Shown piece by piece: positions 50,615-60,813 of a DNA stretch of 64,000 bases. Position numbers and translations under genes: made by a program. The DNA comes from FW021-bin31 sp964647485 (GTDB lineage: Bacteria; Bacteroidota; Bacteroidia; Chitinophagales; Chitinophagaceae), in contig CAZYHV010000004.1 of assembly GCA_964647485.1 (NCBI GenBank), positions 1 through 64,000 on the forward strand, written 5' to 3'. Below the pieces are notes generated by a model, which did no database searches, was not told the DNA's origin, and saw nothing but the letters and a program-made list of their open reading frames with translations. Position 1 is the stretch's first letter. Each line of letters opens with the position of its first letter.

Positions 50615-53395
50615 TTAAGACAGGGTGCGTTTCACCTCCACTTCTTCATAGGCTTCAATAACATCTCCAACCTTGATATCATTATAATTCTTTATCGTCA
50701 ACCCACACTCCATTCCGGCTTTTATTTCTTTAGCATCATCCTTATAGCGTTTCAATGAGCCTAAATCTCCGGTATAGGTTACGATCCCGTCTCTGATAAG
50801 CCGAACATGTGAGTTTCTACTAATTTTTCCATCCTGAACAAAGCAGCCTGCAATAGTCACTTTATTCATCTTATACGTCTCTCTAACTTCTACATTTGCC
50901 ACTATTTCTTCCTCAATCTTCGGTTTCAACATTCCTTCCATCGCGCTCTTAATCTCTTCTATAGCCGTATAGATAATGGAGTAGGTTCGAATCTCAATAT
51001 TTTCCGTATCAGCAAGTTTTGCTGCCTGAGCGGAAGGTCTCACCTGGAATCCCACAATAATAGCATCCGAAGCCGTTGCCAACAATACATCCGACTCTGT
51101 AATTTGTCCTACGGCTTTATGAACAACATTCACAACGATTTCTTCTGTAGACAATTTCTGGAAAGAATCACTAAGCGCTTCAACAGATCCATCGACATCT
51201 CCTTTGATAATAATATTCAATTCCTGGAAGTTTCCTAAAGCAAGACGCCGACCAATCTCCTCTAATGTAATATGTTTGCTCGCACGAACACTCTGTTCCC
51301 TCATGATTTGGGAGCGCTCATTGGCAATATTTTTCGCTTCAGATTCCTTTTCAAACACACGGAATTTCTCTCCGGACTGAGGTGCTCCATTCAATCCCAA
51401 TACCTGTACCGGGGTAGAAGGAGGAACCTCTTCTATTCGTTGTCCTCTTTCATTTAATAAAGCTTTCATCCTTCCATAATAAGGACCGGCCACAATCATA
51501 TCTCCTTTCTTGAGGGTTCCATTTTGAATCAAGAGAGAGGTAACATATCCTCTTCCTTTATCCAAACTGGCATCTATTACAGACCCGACTGCATTCCGAT
51601 TAGGATTTGCTTTTAATTCCAACAACTCGGATTCCAACAGGATTTTATCCAACAACTGATCAATATTTAATCCTTTTTTAGCAGAAATCTCCTGAGATTG
51701 AAACTTCCCCCCCCAATCTTCTACTAAGATGTTCATTCCTGCAAGCTGTTCCTTAATTTTTTCAGGATTTGCTCCTTCTTTATCTACCTTATTAATAGCA
51801 AAAATCATTGGCAAGCCGGCTGCCTGGGCATGAGAAATGGCCTCTTTCGTTTGAGGCATAATAGCATCATCCGCAGCAATAACAATAACGGCCACATCTC
51901 CAACGGTTGCCCCACGAGCACGCATGGCCGTAAAAGCTTCATGACCGGGAGTATCCAAGAAACAGATTTTTTTATCATTCTGAAGGGTGACTTCGTAAGC
52001 CCCTATATGCTGGGTAATTCCCCCAACTTCACCGGCGACAATCGCTGTTTTTCTAATATAATCCAGTAAGGATGTTTTACCATGGTCTACATGTCCCATA
52101 ATGGTAATAATAGGTGATCTCGGTTCCAAATCCTCTGGAAGATCTACTTCTTCCTCCTCCATTTCATCCTGATCCTTTAGATCAATAAATTCAACTTCTA
52201 ATCCGAATTCACTGGCCACCAATTCAATAACTTCTGCATCTAGTCTCTGGTTAATAGACACCATAATTCCCAGACTCATACACTTGCTAATCACATCGGT
52301 GAAGCTAACGTCCATCAGGTTCGCAAACTCATTAACAGAAACAAACTCTGTTACCTGGATTTTATTATCAGATTCAGCTTCACTTGCAGCTTGTTGTTCA
52401 GCCTTTTCTTCTCTTTTTGCCTTTCGTTTTTTCGCCTTCAGGCTCTTGCCCTTGCTTGTTCCCGACAGTTTTGCCTGTGTTTCCCTGATTTTATCCTGAA
52501 TCTCTTTTTCATCTATCTCATGTTCAGGAATTGCCTTGCCTTTCGTTCTTCTTTTCTTATTCCTATCTCTCCCCTTGCGTTTTGAATGTTTGGAATCAAC
52601 AGGAATACGTTTTCGTTTTCGTCGTCTTTCTTTATTCTTTTTCTCCTTAGGTTCTTTTTCCTTCTCTTTCTTCTCGGGAAGATCTATTTTCCCAACCAGA
52701 CGGGGACCTGTTAATTTGACTTTAGAGGTTTTTTCTACCACTCGTTCTTCCGGTGGCAGATCTTCTTTCTTGTCATCTTCCGGACTCACTTTAGTAGAGT
52801 CTTCTTTTTTATTTTCTTCTCTTTTCTGCTCTTTTTGGGGCTCCTCAGAGGGTTTCTTAGGTTTCTCTTTTTCTTCCTTTTCAGCCTTCTTTGTTTCCTT
52901 TTTCTCTTCAGCTTTCTTCTTTTTTGCCTTTTTAGGTCGAGTTGAAGTATTGATTTCAGAAAGGTCAATTTTTCCGACTACATTAAGTCCTGAATCATTT
53001 GATTTCTTTTCTGTCGTTTTAGAGGATTCCTCTGTCGTATTTTCTTTTTTCTCTTCCGATTGACTTTCTTCCGGTTCTTTTTTTTCTTCCTTTGGAGTTT
53101 CTTTCTTCTCCTCTTTTTCTTTTGACTTTGTCGGTTCCTCTGAAGTAGCTTCTTCTTTCTTTTCTTTATTCACACCGCGCGGCAGATCTATCTGATCGCT
53201 TTTTTTCTTGTTCGCTCGATCCTGCCGGAATTCATTTTGTAGCGCCTCATACATTTCAGCTGTAAGACGAGAAGTAGGTTTAAAACCTCCTACTTCAAAT
53301 CCTTTCGTTTCAAGAAAATGAATTAACGTGTCCCTGCCAATATTAAATTCTTTGGCAGCCGCTAATATTCGTGGTTTTTTGGTTGTTACAGCCAT
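50615..53395 (-). CDS. infB: Translation initiation factor IF-2
   Basis: A 926-residue GTPase that delivers initiator tRNA to the ribosome. The N-terminal helical domain (GRDTLIHFLETKGFEV) is followed by a long Lys/Glu-rich, low-complexity stretch (about residues 60-340), common in Bacteroidota IF-2. The G domain starts near residue 430 with IMGHVDHGKTSLLDY, then DTPGHEAFTAMRARG and AINKVDKEGANP; domains II-IV follow. It lies 64 bp after nusA and 72 bp before the chosen surA-like start (14 bp before its open frame), in the classic rimP-nusA-infB order. Confidence 0.97.
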   Translation of the reverse strand: MAVTTKKPRILAAAKEFNIGRDTLIHFLETKGFEVGGFKPTSRLTAEMYEALQNEFRQDRANKKKSDQIDLPRGVNKEKKEEATSEEPTKSKEKEEKKETPKEEKKEPEESQSEEKKENTTEESSKTTEKKSNDSGLNVVGKIDLSEINTSTRPKKAKKKKAEEKKETKKAEKEEKEKPKKPSEEPQKEQKREENKKEDSTKVSPEDDKKEDLPPEERVVEKTSKVKLTGPRLVGKIDLPEKKEKEKEPKEKKNKERRRKRKRIPVDSKHSKRKGRDRNKKRRTKGKAIPEHEIDEKEIQDKIRETQAKLSGTSKGKSLKAKKRKAKREEKAEQQAASEAESDNKIQVTEFVSVNEFANLMDVSFTDVISKCMSLGIMVSINQRLDAEVIELVASEFGLEVEFIDLKDQDEMEEEEVDLPEDLEPRSPIITIMGHVDHGKTSLLDYIRKTAIVAGEVGGITQHIGAYEVTLQNDKKICFLDTPGHEAFTAMRARGATVGDVAVIVIAADDAIMPQTKEAISHAQAAGLPMIFAINKVDKEGANPEKIKEQLAGMNILVEDWGGKFQSQEISAKKGLNIDQLLDKILLESELLELKANPNRNAVGSVIDASLDKGRGYVTSLLIQNGTLKKGDMIVAGPYYGRMKALLNERGQRIEEVPPSTPVQVLGLNGAPQSGEKFRVFEKESEAKNIANERSQIMREQSVRASKHITLEEIGRRLALGNFQELNIIIKGDVDGSVEALSDSFQKLSTEEIVVNVVHKAVGQITESDVLLATASDAIIVGFQVRPSAQAAKLADTENIEIRTYSIIYTAIEEIKSAMEGMLKPKIEEEIVANVEVRETYKMNKVTIAGCFVQDGKISRNSHVRLIRDGIVTYTGDLGSLKRYKDDAKEIKAGMECGLTIKNYNDIKVGDVIEAYEEVEVKRTLS

Positions 53396-53459
53396 TCTAT
53401 GACACTCCGTTTTTTAAAATATTTCAGGTATGCTCTCAACAGCATTTTCAAACCTATAC

Positions 53460-54713
53460 TTAATTTTCGTCTTTCTCAAATTCTTCTTTCAGAATTTTTT
53501 TCACATTCTCTATTGTTTCTGTTTCCAAATCAGCTCGACGAGTAAGCTCATCTGTGCTCAAGGCTAAAATACTCCTTGCCGTATCGCATCCTATTTGCTT
53601 TAATTGATCAATAATCCATTGATCAATTTCATCCAGAAATTCATCTAAATCAATATCATACTCTACATCCAGATCGTCTTCATCGCGATATACATTTATT
53701 TCGTATCCGGTCAGATCCTGTGCAAGTTTAATATTTACTCCTTTCTTTCCAATCGCCATAGAGACTTGATCGGCATCTAAGAATACTTCTGCATACTTTC
53801 CTTCATTATCAAGATTCATGCGAGATATCCTTGCCGGAGTTAAAGACCGTTGGATAAGCAGCTGGATGTTGTTTGTAAAGTTAATAATATCTATGTTTTC
53901 ATTTCTTAACTCTCTCACAATACCATGAATCCTACTTCCTTTCATTCCTACACAAGCACCGACCGGATCGATACGATCATCATAAGATTCTACCGCTACT
54001 TTTGCTCTTTCTCCCGGAACTCTGACAATCTTACGAATAACTATTAACCCATCAAAAATTTCAGGGACTTCTATTTCTAATAATTTAGCCAAAAACTCCG
54101 GTGCTGTTCGAGAAAGAATAATGACAGGCCCGCTGTTTTTCATCTCCACCTTCTTAATCACAGCTCTCACATTTTCTCCTTTTCTGAAAAAGTCTGAAGG
54201 TATTTGTTCCGACTTTGGAAGAATGAGTTCATTTCCATCATCATCCAAAAGTAAGCTTTCTTTTTTCCAGGTCTGATAGACTTCTCCCGTTATAATTTCT
54301 CCAATCCGATCAGAATATTTTTCTAGAAGGATATTTTTCTTCAAATCTCCTATTCTGGCTGCCAGCGTTTGCTTTGCAGCCAAGATAGCCCGACGTCCAA
54401 AATCCAATATATTCACTTCCTCATAAACTTCTTCCCCTACCTGATAGTCAGATTCGATCTTCACAGCTTCACTAAGTGAGATCTCCTTGTTTTCATCTTC
54501 CACAGCACCGTCTTCTACAATCTCCCGTCTACGAAGAATCTCCAGATCTCCTTGTTCCGTATTAACAATGACATCAAAATTTTCGTCATCTCCATATTTT
54601 TTACGAAGTAGGGTTTTGAATACATCTTCCAAGACCTTCATCAGCGTCGGACGGTCAATATTTTCTGCATCCTTAAACTCTGCAAACGAATCTATCAGAT
54701 TTATACTTGCCAT
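53460..54713 (-). CDS. nusA: Transcription elongation factor NusA
   Basis: A 417-residue RNA polymerase-binding factor acting in pausing, termination and antitermination. Order: N-terminal polymerase-binding domain (1-130, LIDSFAEFKDAENIDRPTLM), S1 domain (SDRIGEIITGEVYQTWKK), and two KH domains (PVGACVGMKGSRIHGIVREL; VSMAIGKKGVNIKLAQDLTG). An acidic C-terminal tail has helix-hairpin-like sequence (IGCDTARSILALSTDELTRR). It is 14 bp downstream of rimP. Confidence 0.97.
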   Translation of the reverse strand: MASINLIDSFAEFKDAENIDRPTLMKVLEDVFKTLLRKKYGDDENFDVIVNTEQGDLEILRRREIVEDGAVEDENKEISLSEAVKIESDYQVGEEVYEEVNILDFGRRAILAAKQTLAARIGDLKKNILLEKYSDRIGEIITGEVYQTWKKESLLLDDDGNELILPKSEQIPSDFFRKGENVRAVIKKVEMKNSGPVIILSRTAPEFLAKLLEIEVPEIFDGLIVIRKIVRVPGERAKVAVESYDDRIDPVGACVGMKGSRIHGIVRELRNENIDIINFTNNIQLLIQRSLTPARISRMNLDNEGKYAEVFLDADQVSMAIGKKGVNIKLAQDLTGYEINVYRDEDDLDVEYDIDLDEFLDEIDQWIIDQLKQIGCDTARSILALSTDELTRRADLETETIENVKKILKEEFEKDEN

Positions 54714-54727
54714 TTTTTTACCTTTTT

Positions 54728-55225
54728 TTAAAAGCCAATACTCACTTTTGTTGATTTTATTTTATCCAAAGAAAAAGATTCCGGTGCTTTTTCACCCCCT
54801 GCGGTCCTTATCTTTTTCCCTTTTTTCTTTTTTGCTTTATACACCAATAAAATAGTATCTGTCGTCACCTCTTTTAGTATGCCCTTTTTCTTCCTGCCAT
54901 CCTTTAGGACAACTTCTACTTCTCTTCCTATATTCTTTTTATATTGTCGCCACTTTTTCAAGGGCTCATCCAAGCCCGGAGAAGAAACTTCTAATGAAAA
55001 TTTCCCTTCCGTGAATATTCCCCCTTCTTCTATTTCTTTGCGTAACCCTCTACTTATTCGAGCTAATTCATTGATTGAAGCTCCTTGATCCGCATCTATA
55101 AACACTTGAATTTGATTCCCCTGCAAGACTTTCACTTCTACCAGGAAATATTCTTCTGACTGAGCTATAATGGGTTCAACCCACGCGGTAACCTGCTCTA
55201 TAATATTATACTTATCTGCACTCAT
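54728..55225 (-). CDS. rimP: Ribosome maturation factor RimP
   Basis: A 165-residue factor for 30S subunit assembly. The N-terminal domain contains YFLVEVKVLQGNQIQVFID and the conserved pattern around ASINELARISRGL. The SLEVSSPGLDEPLKKWRQY motif is the family's best signature, and the C-terminal Sm-like domain follows. It is the first gene of the rimP-nusA-infB run, with a -7-like box about 60 bp upstream. Confidence 0.95.
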   Translation of the reverse strand: MSADKYNIIEQVTAWVEPIIAQSEEYFLVEVKVLQGNQIQVFIDADQGASINELARISRGLRKEIEEGGIFTEGKFSLEVSSPGLDEPLKKWRQYKKNIGREVEVVLKDGRKKKGILKEVTTDTILLVYKAKKKKGKKIRTAGGEKAPESFSLDKIKSTKVSIGF

Positions 55226-55284
55226 CTTTCAATAAAAGGAGGGGACATCAACCTGTCCCCCCTTACAGAATTTAAATTCCGCTG

Positions 55285-55292
55285 CAAAAGTA
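55285..55292 (-). promoter_or_regulatory. Predicted -7 box of rimP-nusA-infB
   Basis: TACTTTTG on the minus strand fits TAnnTTTG, 59 bp before the rimP ATG. A TTG lies upstream at 23 bp instead of the usual 19. Confidence 0.5.
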
Positions 55293-55844
55293 CTATTTTT
55301 CCTTGTCTTAAAAAACAACAAGAACAAAATATTAATTATCCTACTTATAAAAAGCTGAAAAACCTTGTAAAAGAAATGAAAAAATAACGAAATTTTAGGC
55401 GCTACATTTGAAAATTTTTACCACAAAGCCTTTAAACAGCCTCCCCGGAGATTTATTTCATTTACGATAGATGGGAGAGGGAGTTACTAACTGATATCAG
55501 ATTCACTCCTAATATAGCACCATATCCTGCTTTTTATTCCTTTCCTTCATTTTCCAACCGCAAAATATTTTCTTTTTCTTGTCCAATTCATTCCCGTTTC
55601 GTCTCTTGAACCCCCCCCCTTTTAAATCGATTCCCGTTTAGGCCGACTTCTTCCAATACATGAAACTTTTATTTCTTCAATTGATTACCCTAACCCAAAC
55701 TCTTCCTTTCATCCGGACTAGCCCCTATTTTAAAAACGGACTACTAAAAATACAAATCAAATTTTCACCTTTGTTCAAGAGTCAAAAGATCAAGACAAAC
55801 GGGACGAGAACGAATTAAAAAATAAAAACAAAAATGCTCTAGAT
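55293..55844. other. Gene-free divergent region between rimP and bioB
   Basis: About 550 bp with no supported gene on either strand. It contains a run of about nine C near 55612, two copies of ATTCCCGTTT (about 55588 and 55629), and a possible bioB -7 box CACCTTTG (55766-55773, one mismatch to TAnnTTTG). AAAAATGCTCT occurs just before and again just after the bioB ATG, a small local duplication. Confidence 0.45.
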
Positions 55845-56918
55845 ATGGAAAATAAAAATGCTCTGAATCGTGATGAAGTGGTTGCTTTGTATAAAAAGCC
55901 GTTAATGGAGTTACTCTATGAGGCCGCCAGTGTCCACAGGCGTTTTCATGATCCAAACAAAGTACAAGTCTCTACCTTGATCTCGGTAAAGACCGGTGGA
56001 TGTCCGGAAGATTGTGCATATTGTCCCCAAGCGGCACGATACCATACCAAAGTTCAATCCAAAGGCTTGATGAGTCTTCATCAAGTCAAGGCTCAGGCTC
56101 TACGTGCCCAAGCGGCAGGAAGCTCTCGAATTTGTATGGGAGCCGCCTGGCGTAATGTCAAAGATGGTCCAGAATTCGATCATATTCTGGAGATGGTACG
56201 CAGCTTGAATAAGCTCGATATGGAAGTCTGTTGCACCTTGGGCATGTTAACTAAGAATCAGGCACTTCGTCTTTCTGAGGCAGGACTTTATGCCTATAAC
56301 CACAACCTGGACGCCTCAGAAGATTTCTATACAGAAATCATTTCTACCCGCAGTTATAAGGATCGACTGAAGACCATAGACAATGTACGTCAATCAAATA
56401 TCACGGTATGTAGTGGTGGAATTATTGGAATGGGAGAAAGTATAGAAAATAGAGTCGATATGTTATTGACTTTAGCCGCTTTACATCCACAACCCGAATC
56501 GGTACCGATTAATGCCCTGGTAGCCGTTGAGGGGACACCAATGGAAGAACAAGAGCCGGTTTCAATTTGGGAAATGGTAAGGATGATTGCAACGGCTCGT
56601 ATTTTGCTACCTCAAACGCAAGTGCGCCTATCTGCCGGAAGAACGAAGATGAGTCGCGAAGGTCAAGCCCTGTGCTTCATGGCCGGTGCTAATTCCATTT
56701 TTGCCGGCGACAAATTACTGACAACCCCCAACCCGGATATTAAGGAAGATAAAGAAATGTTTGAAACACTAGGATTAACTCCCCAAAAGCCTTTTGAAAA
56801 AAACGCACAACCCAAAACGGTTGAAGCAAAAGATGCTCAATATAAAGACTTGGGAGAAAAGCCCCGTTGGTCACGACCGGGACACCAAATTAAACGGAAC
56901 CCGAAAGCGAAAACTTAA
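55845..56918 (+). CDS. bioB: BioB, biotin synthase
   Basis: A 357-residue radical SAM enzyme that inserts sulfur into dethiobiotin. The [4Fe-4S] cluster motif is GGCPEDCAYCPQ (Cys53, Cys57, Cys60), followed by RICMGAAWRNVKDG, the CSGGIIGMGES motif and LSAGRTKM for the second cluster environment. The last 35 or so residues are a Lys/Pro-rich tail beyond the usual core. It stands alone; no other biotin genes are in the window. Confidence 0.97.
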   Translation: MENKNALNRDEVVALYKKPLMELLYEAASVHRRFHDPNKVQVSTLISVKTGGCPEDCAYCPQAARYHTKVQSKGLMSLHQVKAQALRAQAAGSSRICMGAAWRNVKDGPEFDHILEMVRSLNKLDMEVCCTLGMLTKNQALRLSEAGLYAYNHNLDASEDFYTEIISTRSYKDRLKTIDNVRQSNITVCSGGIIGMGESIENRVDMLLTLAALHPQPESVPINALVAVEGTPMEEQEPVSIWEMVRMIATARILLPQTQVRLSAGRTKMSREGQALCFMAGANSIFAGDKLLTTPNPDIKEDKEMFETLGLTPQKPFEKNAQPKTVEAKDAQYKDLGEKPRWSRPGHQIKRNPKAKT

Positions 56919-57057
56919 TCCTCCTCTCTTCCTCCTTCCGGCTCTTTTCAAAATTATTCACCACCCGTTAATGCTAAAAGGGTGAGGCTCCCTTCTTGAA
57001 TAGATTTCAAAAAATCAACCCCGGCATCTCTCCCCTCAGACCTTAAAGCGCCCCACA

Positions 57058-57861
57058 CTACACGGTTGCTACCGACCCTCCATCGACACGATAATTGGCT
57101 CCCACAATAAAGGAGGCCTGCTCGGAACATAAAAACGCAACCAATGGACCGACTTCCTCAACTCTTCCCGGACGTTTGAGTTCGAGATGTGGACGGTTTT
57201 CATCCAAAAACTTCTTGACCATTTCCTCTTTCGAGATATTTTGAGCCGCCGCTCCCTCTTCCATCATTTGATCCACCAGCGGTGTTTGAATGAACGCAGG
57301 ACTTACGGTATTGATAAGAATCCCATCTTGTGCATATTGTTTGGAAAGCCCTTTCGTAAAATTATCCAGTGCCGCTTTCGAGGCATTATAGTGCAACATA
57401 TCCGGATAGGGTTGTGTGCCATTTTCACTAGAAATATTGATAATTCGTCCCTCCTTTTGTTTTTTCATATAGGGAATCACTTTCCGTGTAATATTAACCA
57501 CGGCAAAAAGATTCAATTCAAAAAGATCTCGCCATTCTTGTGTTGGCGTCTTTTCAAACAATCCATTTGATCCAACCATTCCGGCATTATTAATCAAAAT
57601 ATCTATGGTTCCAAATTGTTCGGCTGTTGACGTAACCAGTTTTTCAATATCAGCACCTTGCGTCATATCTGCCGGTATAGCCTGAACTTCCCCCCGGGTC
57701 TCTTTGTGCAACTCGTCGGCCGTTTGGTTCAGTTCTTTTTCATGACGTGCACTAATAACAACATGACAACCCTCATTAAGCAATGCACGGGCAATCCCTT
57801 TGCCAATTCCTTTGCTCCCACCGGTAACTATGGCCGTCTTATTTTTCAGTTTTAAATCCAT
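57058..57861 (-). CDS. SDR family oxidoreductase
   Basis: A 267-residue classical short-chain dehydrogenase/reductase. The cofactor motif is VTGGSKGIGKGIA (residues 12-24), with Arg39 in ISARHEKEL suggesting NADP preference. NNAG is at 91-94 and the catalytic set is Ser144/145, Tyr158 and Lys162 (YNASKAAL). It resembles 3-oxoacyl-ACP reductase-like and sugar or alcohol dehydrogenases; the substrate cannot be assigned. It converges with bioB and is divergent from the alpha/beta hydrolase gene. Confidence 0.9.
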   Translation of the reverse strand: MDLKLKNKTAIVTGGSKGIGKGIARALLNEGCHVVISARHEKELNQTADELHKETRGEVQAIPADMTQGADIEKLVTSTAEQFGTIDILINNAGMVGSNGLFEKTPTQEWRDLFELNLFAVVNITRKVIPYMKKQKEGRIINISSENGTQPYPDMLHYNASKAALDNFTKGLSKQYAQDGILINTVSPAFIQTPLVDQMMEEGAAAQNISKEEMVKKFLDENRPHLELKRPGRVEEVGPLVAFLCSEQASFIVGANYRVDGGSVATV

Positions 57862-58128
57862 TACTCTGTTTTTTATTATTCCTCTCTCTCATCTATTTCC
57901 TTTTTTGAGGTATCTTTCATATGCCAATGACTACTGCAAACTTATCGATAAAAATTTGATTGTTACCAATGAGGACAGGGAGATAAAAAGTTTCTGCCAA
58001 TGAATTGCAAACAATCGGCCGGGAGAATGCCAGAAAATCTATAAAAGTTTCCAAAAAATTTCAGTATAAAGGTTTAGAATCCTAATTTAGTCTCTGATTA
58101 ATATTTTTAATCCTTTAAAGCATGACCA

Positions 58129-59127
58129 ATGAAAAAATATTTTTTCACCTTCGTTTTTATGTTCAGCACAAGTCTTCTTTTTGCTCAAAAAGATGCACTC
58201 CGTAATTTGGATATTAACTTGAGCAACTATGACTATCCATATCAGGTTTCTTACATCCATTTAAAGGAACAACAACAAACCGTTCGAATGGCATATATGG
58301 ATGTAAAACCTGACAATTATAACGGGAAAAACATCGTCCTTTTACACGGGAAAAATTTTAATGCTTCCTATTGGAAAACCACTATTGAAAGATTAACAAA
58401 AGAAGGGTTTCGGGTCATTGCTCCCGACCAAATTGGATTTGGAAAGTCTACCAAACCTTTGCATTTTCAATACAGTTTTCAACAGTTAGGAAAAAACACC
58501 AAAGCTCTTTTAGACAATTTAGGGATAAAAAAAACAGCAGTTTTAGGTCATTCAATGGGAGGAATGTTGGCCACCCGGTTTGCCTTAATGTATCCGAAGA
58601 CAACAGAAAAACTTATTTTGGAGAACCCGATTGGCTTGGAAGATTGGAAGGTAAAGGTGCCTTACAAAAGCGTAGATTGGTGGTATAATAAAGAATTGCA
58701 TAAAAATTATGATAAGATTCGCGCTTATATGCAAGAGAGTTATTATGACGGGAAATGGAAACCGGAATATGACCCCATGGTGAATGTTTTAGCAGGTTGG
58801 GCCTTGAACAAAGATTATCCGATTATAGCCTGGAATAATGCCCTGACTTACGATATGATTTTTACGCAACCGGTGGTTTACGAATTCAAAAATATAAAAG
58901 TCCCTACTTTATTGATTATCGGCACCCGAGATCGAACTGCTTTAGGCAAGCCTTTGGTTTCTCCGGAGGTCAGAAAAACCTTGGGAAGATATGACCAACT
59001 CGGTAAAGCGACCCGCGATAAAATCCCGGGATCCAAATTAGTCGAGATTCCAAATATCGGACATCTTCCACATATTGAAGCTTTTGATAAATTTATGAAG
59101 GCGTTATTGCCTTTCTTAGAAGGGTAA
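58129..59127 (+). CDS. Exported alpha/beta hydrolase
   Basis: A 332-residue protein with a signal peptide (cleavage near LFAQ) and an alpha/beta-hydrolase fold. LLHGKNFNASYW forms the oxyanion region; the nucleophile is Ser142 in LGHSMGGML. The acid is probably Asp in IIGTRDRTALG and the base His in NIGHLPHIEAF. It resembles epoxide hydrolase/haloperoxidase-type and 3-oxoadipate enol-lactonase-like hydrolases of periplasmic location. Physiological substrate unknown; it is a single gene with no operon partner. Confidence 0.88.
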   Translation: MKKYFFTFVFMFSTSLLFAQKDALRNLDINLSNYDYPYQVSYIHLKEQQQTVRMAYMDVKPDNYNGKNIVLLHGKNFNASYWKTTIERLTKEGFRVIAPDQIGFGKSTKPLHFQYSFQQLGKNTKALLDNLGIKKTAVLGHSMGGMLATRFALMYPKTTEKLILENPIGLEDWKVKVPYKSVDWWYNKELHKNYDKIRAYMQESYYDGKWKPEYDPMVNVLAGWALNKDYPIIAWNNALTYDMIFTQPVVYEFKNIKVPTLLIIGTRDRTALGKPLVSPEVRKTLGRYDQLGKATRDKIPGSKLVEIPNIGHLPHIEAFDKFMKALLPFLEG

Positions 59128-59242
59128 CTTCCTCGACGGAAAAGAAAAGCATCCGGTGCTGTTCAGAAGGATCCCCTCTGCAGTACACACTGATCGGCAT
59201 CTGATATAAAGAGCAGAAAGCACAACAATGTTTTAAGAATAT

Positions 59243-60679
59243 CTACTCTTTACAATTATCGATGGTCAACACTACTTTCGTGCCCATCCGGTTGCCGGAT
59301 TTGGACTTTTTGTCAATAATATTTAAAGCAATTTGGTAATCATAACTTTTATTATAATTCTCAATCCTTTTTTTAGTAATTTTCATTCCCATACTCTTTT
59401 TGCCCTTCACCTTATCACAATCGGAGCTGAGATGTCTGTGCCCCCGACCTATTCCATTGTCTTCGATAAAGATATACACTTTTTCTTCTGTTTTATCTAC
59501 TGTAATCTGAAGTGATTTCTCTTGTTTTTCTGAAGGTAATAACCCATGCCAAATAGCATTTTCAACAAAAGGTTGTAAAATAAGGGGTGGAATTTTAATC
59601 CGACTTAGCTCTTCCTCTTCAATGGTTTTTATATTAAAATGAAAATCATCCTGAAACCTTCGTTCTTCCAACCTTATATAATATTTTAATAGTTTTATTT
59701 CTTCAGATAATGAAATGGATTTACTCTTGGGGAGTTCTAATACCATTCTAAAAAAACGACTCAAAATAATAAGATATTGTCCGGCTTTTGTGGATTCCCG
59801 TTTTTGAATAAGTAAATGAATTGCATTCAGACTATTAAAGAGAAAATGAGGATTTAGTTGGGAGCGAGTAGCAAGCATCTCAGCCTGAATTAGATTTTTT
59901 TCATATTCTGCCTGGATACGAAGATGTTCTTCTTCTTTTTGTCTGGTTTGATATGAAAGCAGCACCTTATAACTTAGCGCCAACCCAAAGCAAAAGGTTT
60001 CTAACAGAAGCCCTCCTTCAAAATAAATGGTAGTTCGTATCCCGTAAATAAAGGGGACTGGTAAATTCGGATATAGCTGCACCAAAGTAGAAACAAAAGC
60101 ACCTATAAAATACCACATACTGCCAATTACAAATAAGGTTTTCACAGGAGAATGCACCTTAACCATAAGCCAAATAATAGCTGTAATGCTCATCCCAATA
60201 ATACCAAAACGCGATATTAAAAAGAAGAGCCCTTCATAAGGAGCGATTTGAGAAAAGAAAATCGTATAAAGAATAAGATATAGGAAGGTTGAATTGGCCA
60301 TAGCTTTAATCCAGTAATAAAGCTTTCTAACCTCTTTTTTAAGATCAAATAAATGGATAATAAACCATGAATATGCTACAAAGGCAGACAAAGTACTAAC
60401 TTCTAGCCATAAGGATGCCTGATATCCCATGCGCTGCTCTTTATCGAGGAGTTGAAAATCATAATTCATATTAATGATTCCACCAACCAAACTTAAAAGT
60501 AAAAAAAGACCATAACAGAGATAAACAGATTTTCTGTTCACCAAATAGAAAGAAATTGCAAACAGCGTTAATATCCCCATTGCCCCACAAAACAACAGTC
60601 CTATAATAACTGAAATCGAAGGGGAAAATCCGGTATAATAGTAGGGAAGAATGGCCAAATGGTAAAAGAAAAGCTCCAT
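59243..60679 (-). CDS. LytS-type sensor histidine kinase (first of two)
   Basis: A 478-residue membrane kinase. The N-terminal 240 residues hold about seven hydrophobic segments with no large sensor domain. A short coiled coil (245-270) follows, then the LytS/YehU-type His_kinase domain: SQLNPHFLFNSLNAIHLLIQ with phosphoacceptor His278, LEERRFQDDF, and the ATP-binding PPLILQPFVENAIWHGLLP and IEDNGIGRG. It is a close paralogue of the kinase at 61612-63030, and the response regulator lies between them. It is third in that minus-strand order, 134 bp after the regulator. Confidence 0.93.
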   Translation of the reverse strand: MELFFYHLAILPYYYTGFSPSISVIIGLLFCGAMGILTLFAISFYLVNRKSVYLCYGLFLLLSLVGGIINMNYDFQLLDKEQRMGYQASLWLEVSTLSAFVAYSWFIIHLFDLKKEVRKLYYWIKAMANSTFLYLILYTIFFSQIAPYEGLFFLISRFGIIGMSITAIIWLMVKVHSPVKTLFVIGSMWYFIGAFVSTLVQLYPNLPVPFIYGIRTTIYFEGGLLLETFCFGLALSYKVLLSYQTRQKEEEHLRIQAEYEKNLIQAEMLATRSQLNPHFLFNSLNAIHLLIQKRESTKAGQYLIILSRFFRMVLELPKSKSISLSEEIKLLKYYIRLEERRFQDDFHFNIKTIEEEELSRIKIPPLILQPFVENAIWHGLLPSEKQEKSLQITVDKTEEKVYIFIEDNGIGRGHRHLSSDCDKVKGKKSMGMKITKKRIENYNKSYDYQIALNIIDKKSKSGNRMGTKVVLTIDNCKE

Positions 60680-60813
60680 GTATAAATCTATTTATGTTGA
60701 AGTCTATGTCTTGTTTAGACACCGGAAGATATAGAAGTCAATTGTATATAAATGCATCCAAATAAAAAGGTTCTTCTTAAAAAATACAACCCTACAAGAT
60801 CTTTTGATGTTGC

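Noticed and set aside
52284..53063. Long plus-strand open frames rich in Ser and Phe opposite infB
   Set aside because: They are shadows of the Lys/Glu-rich repeats of IF-2 on the opposite strand.
55612..55621. Run of about nine C as a phase-variation switch for bioB
   Set aside because: It is more than 200 bp from the gene and outside any promoter or reading frame.
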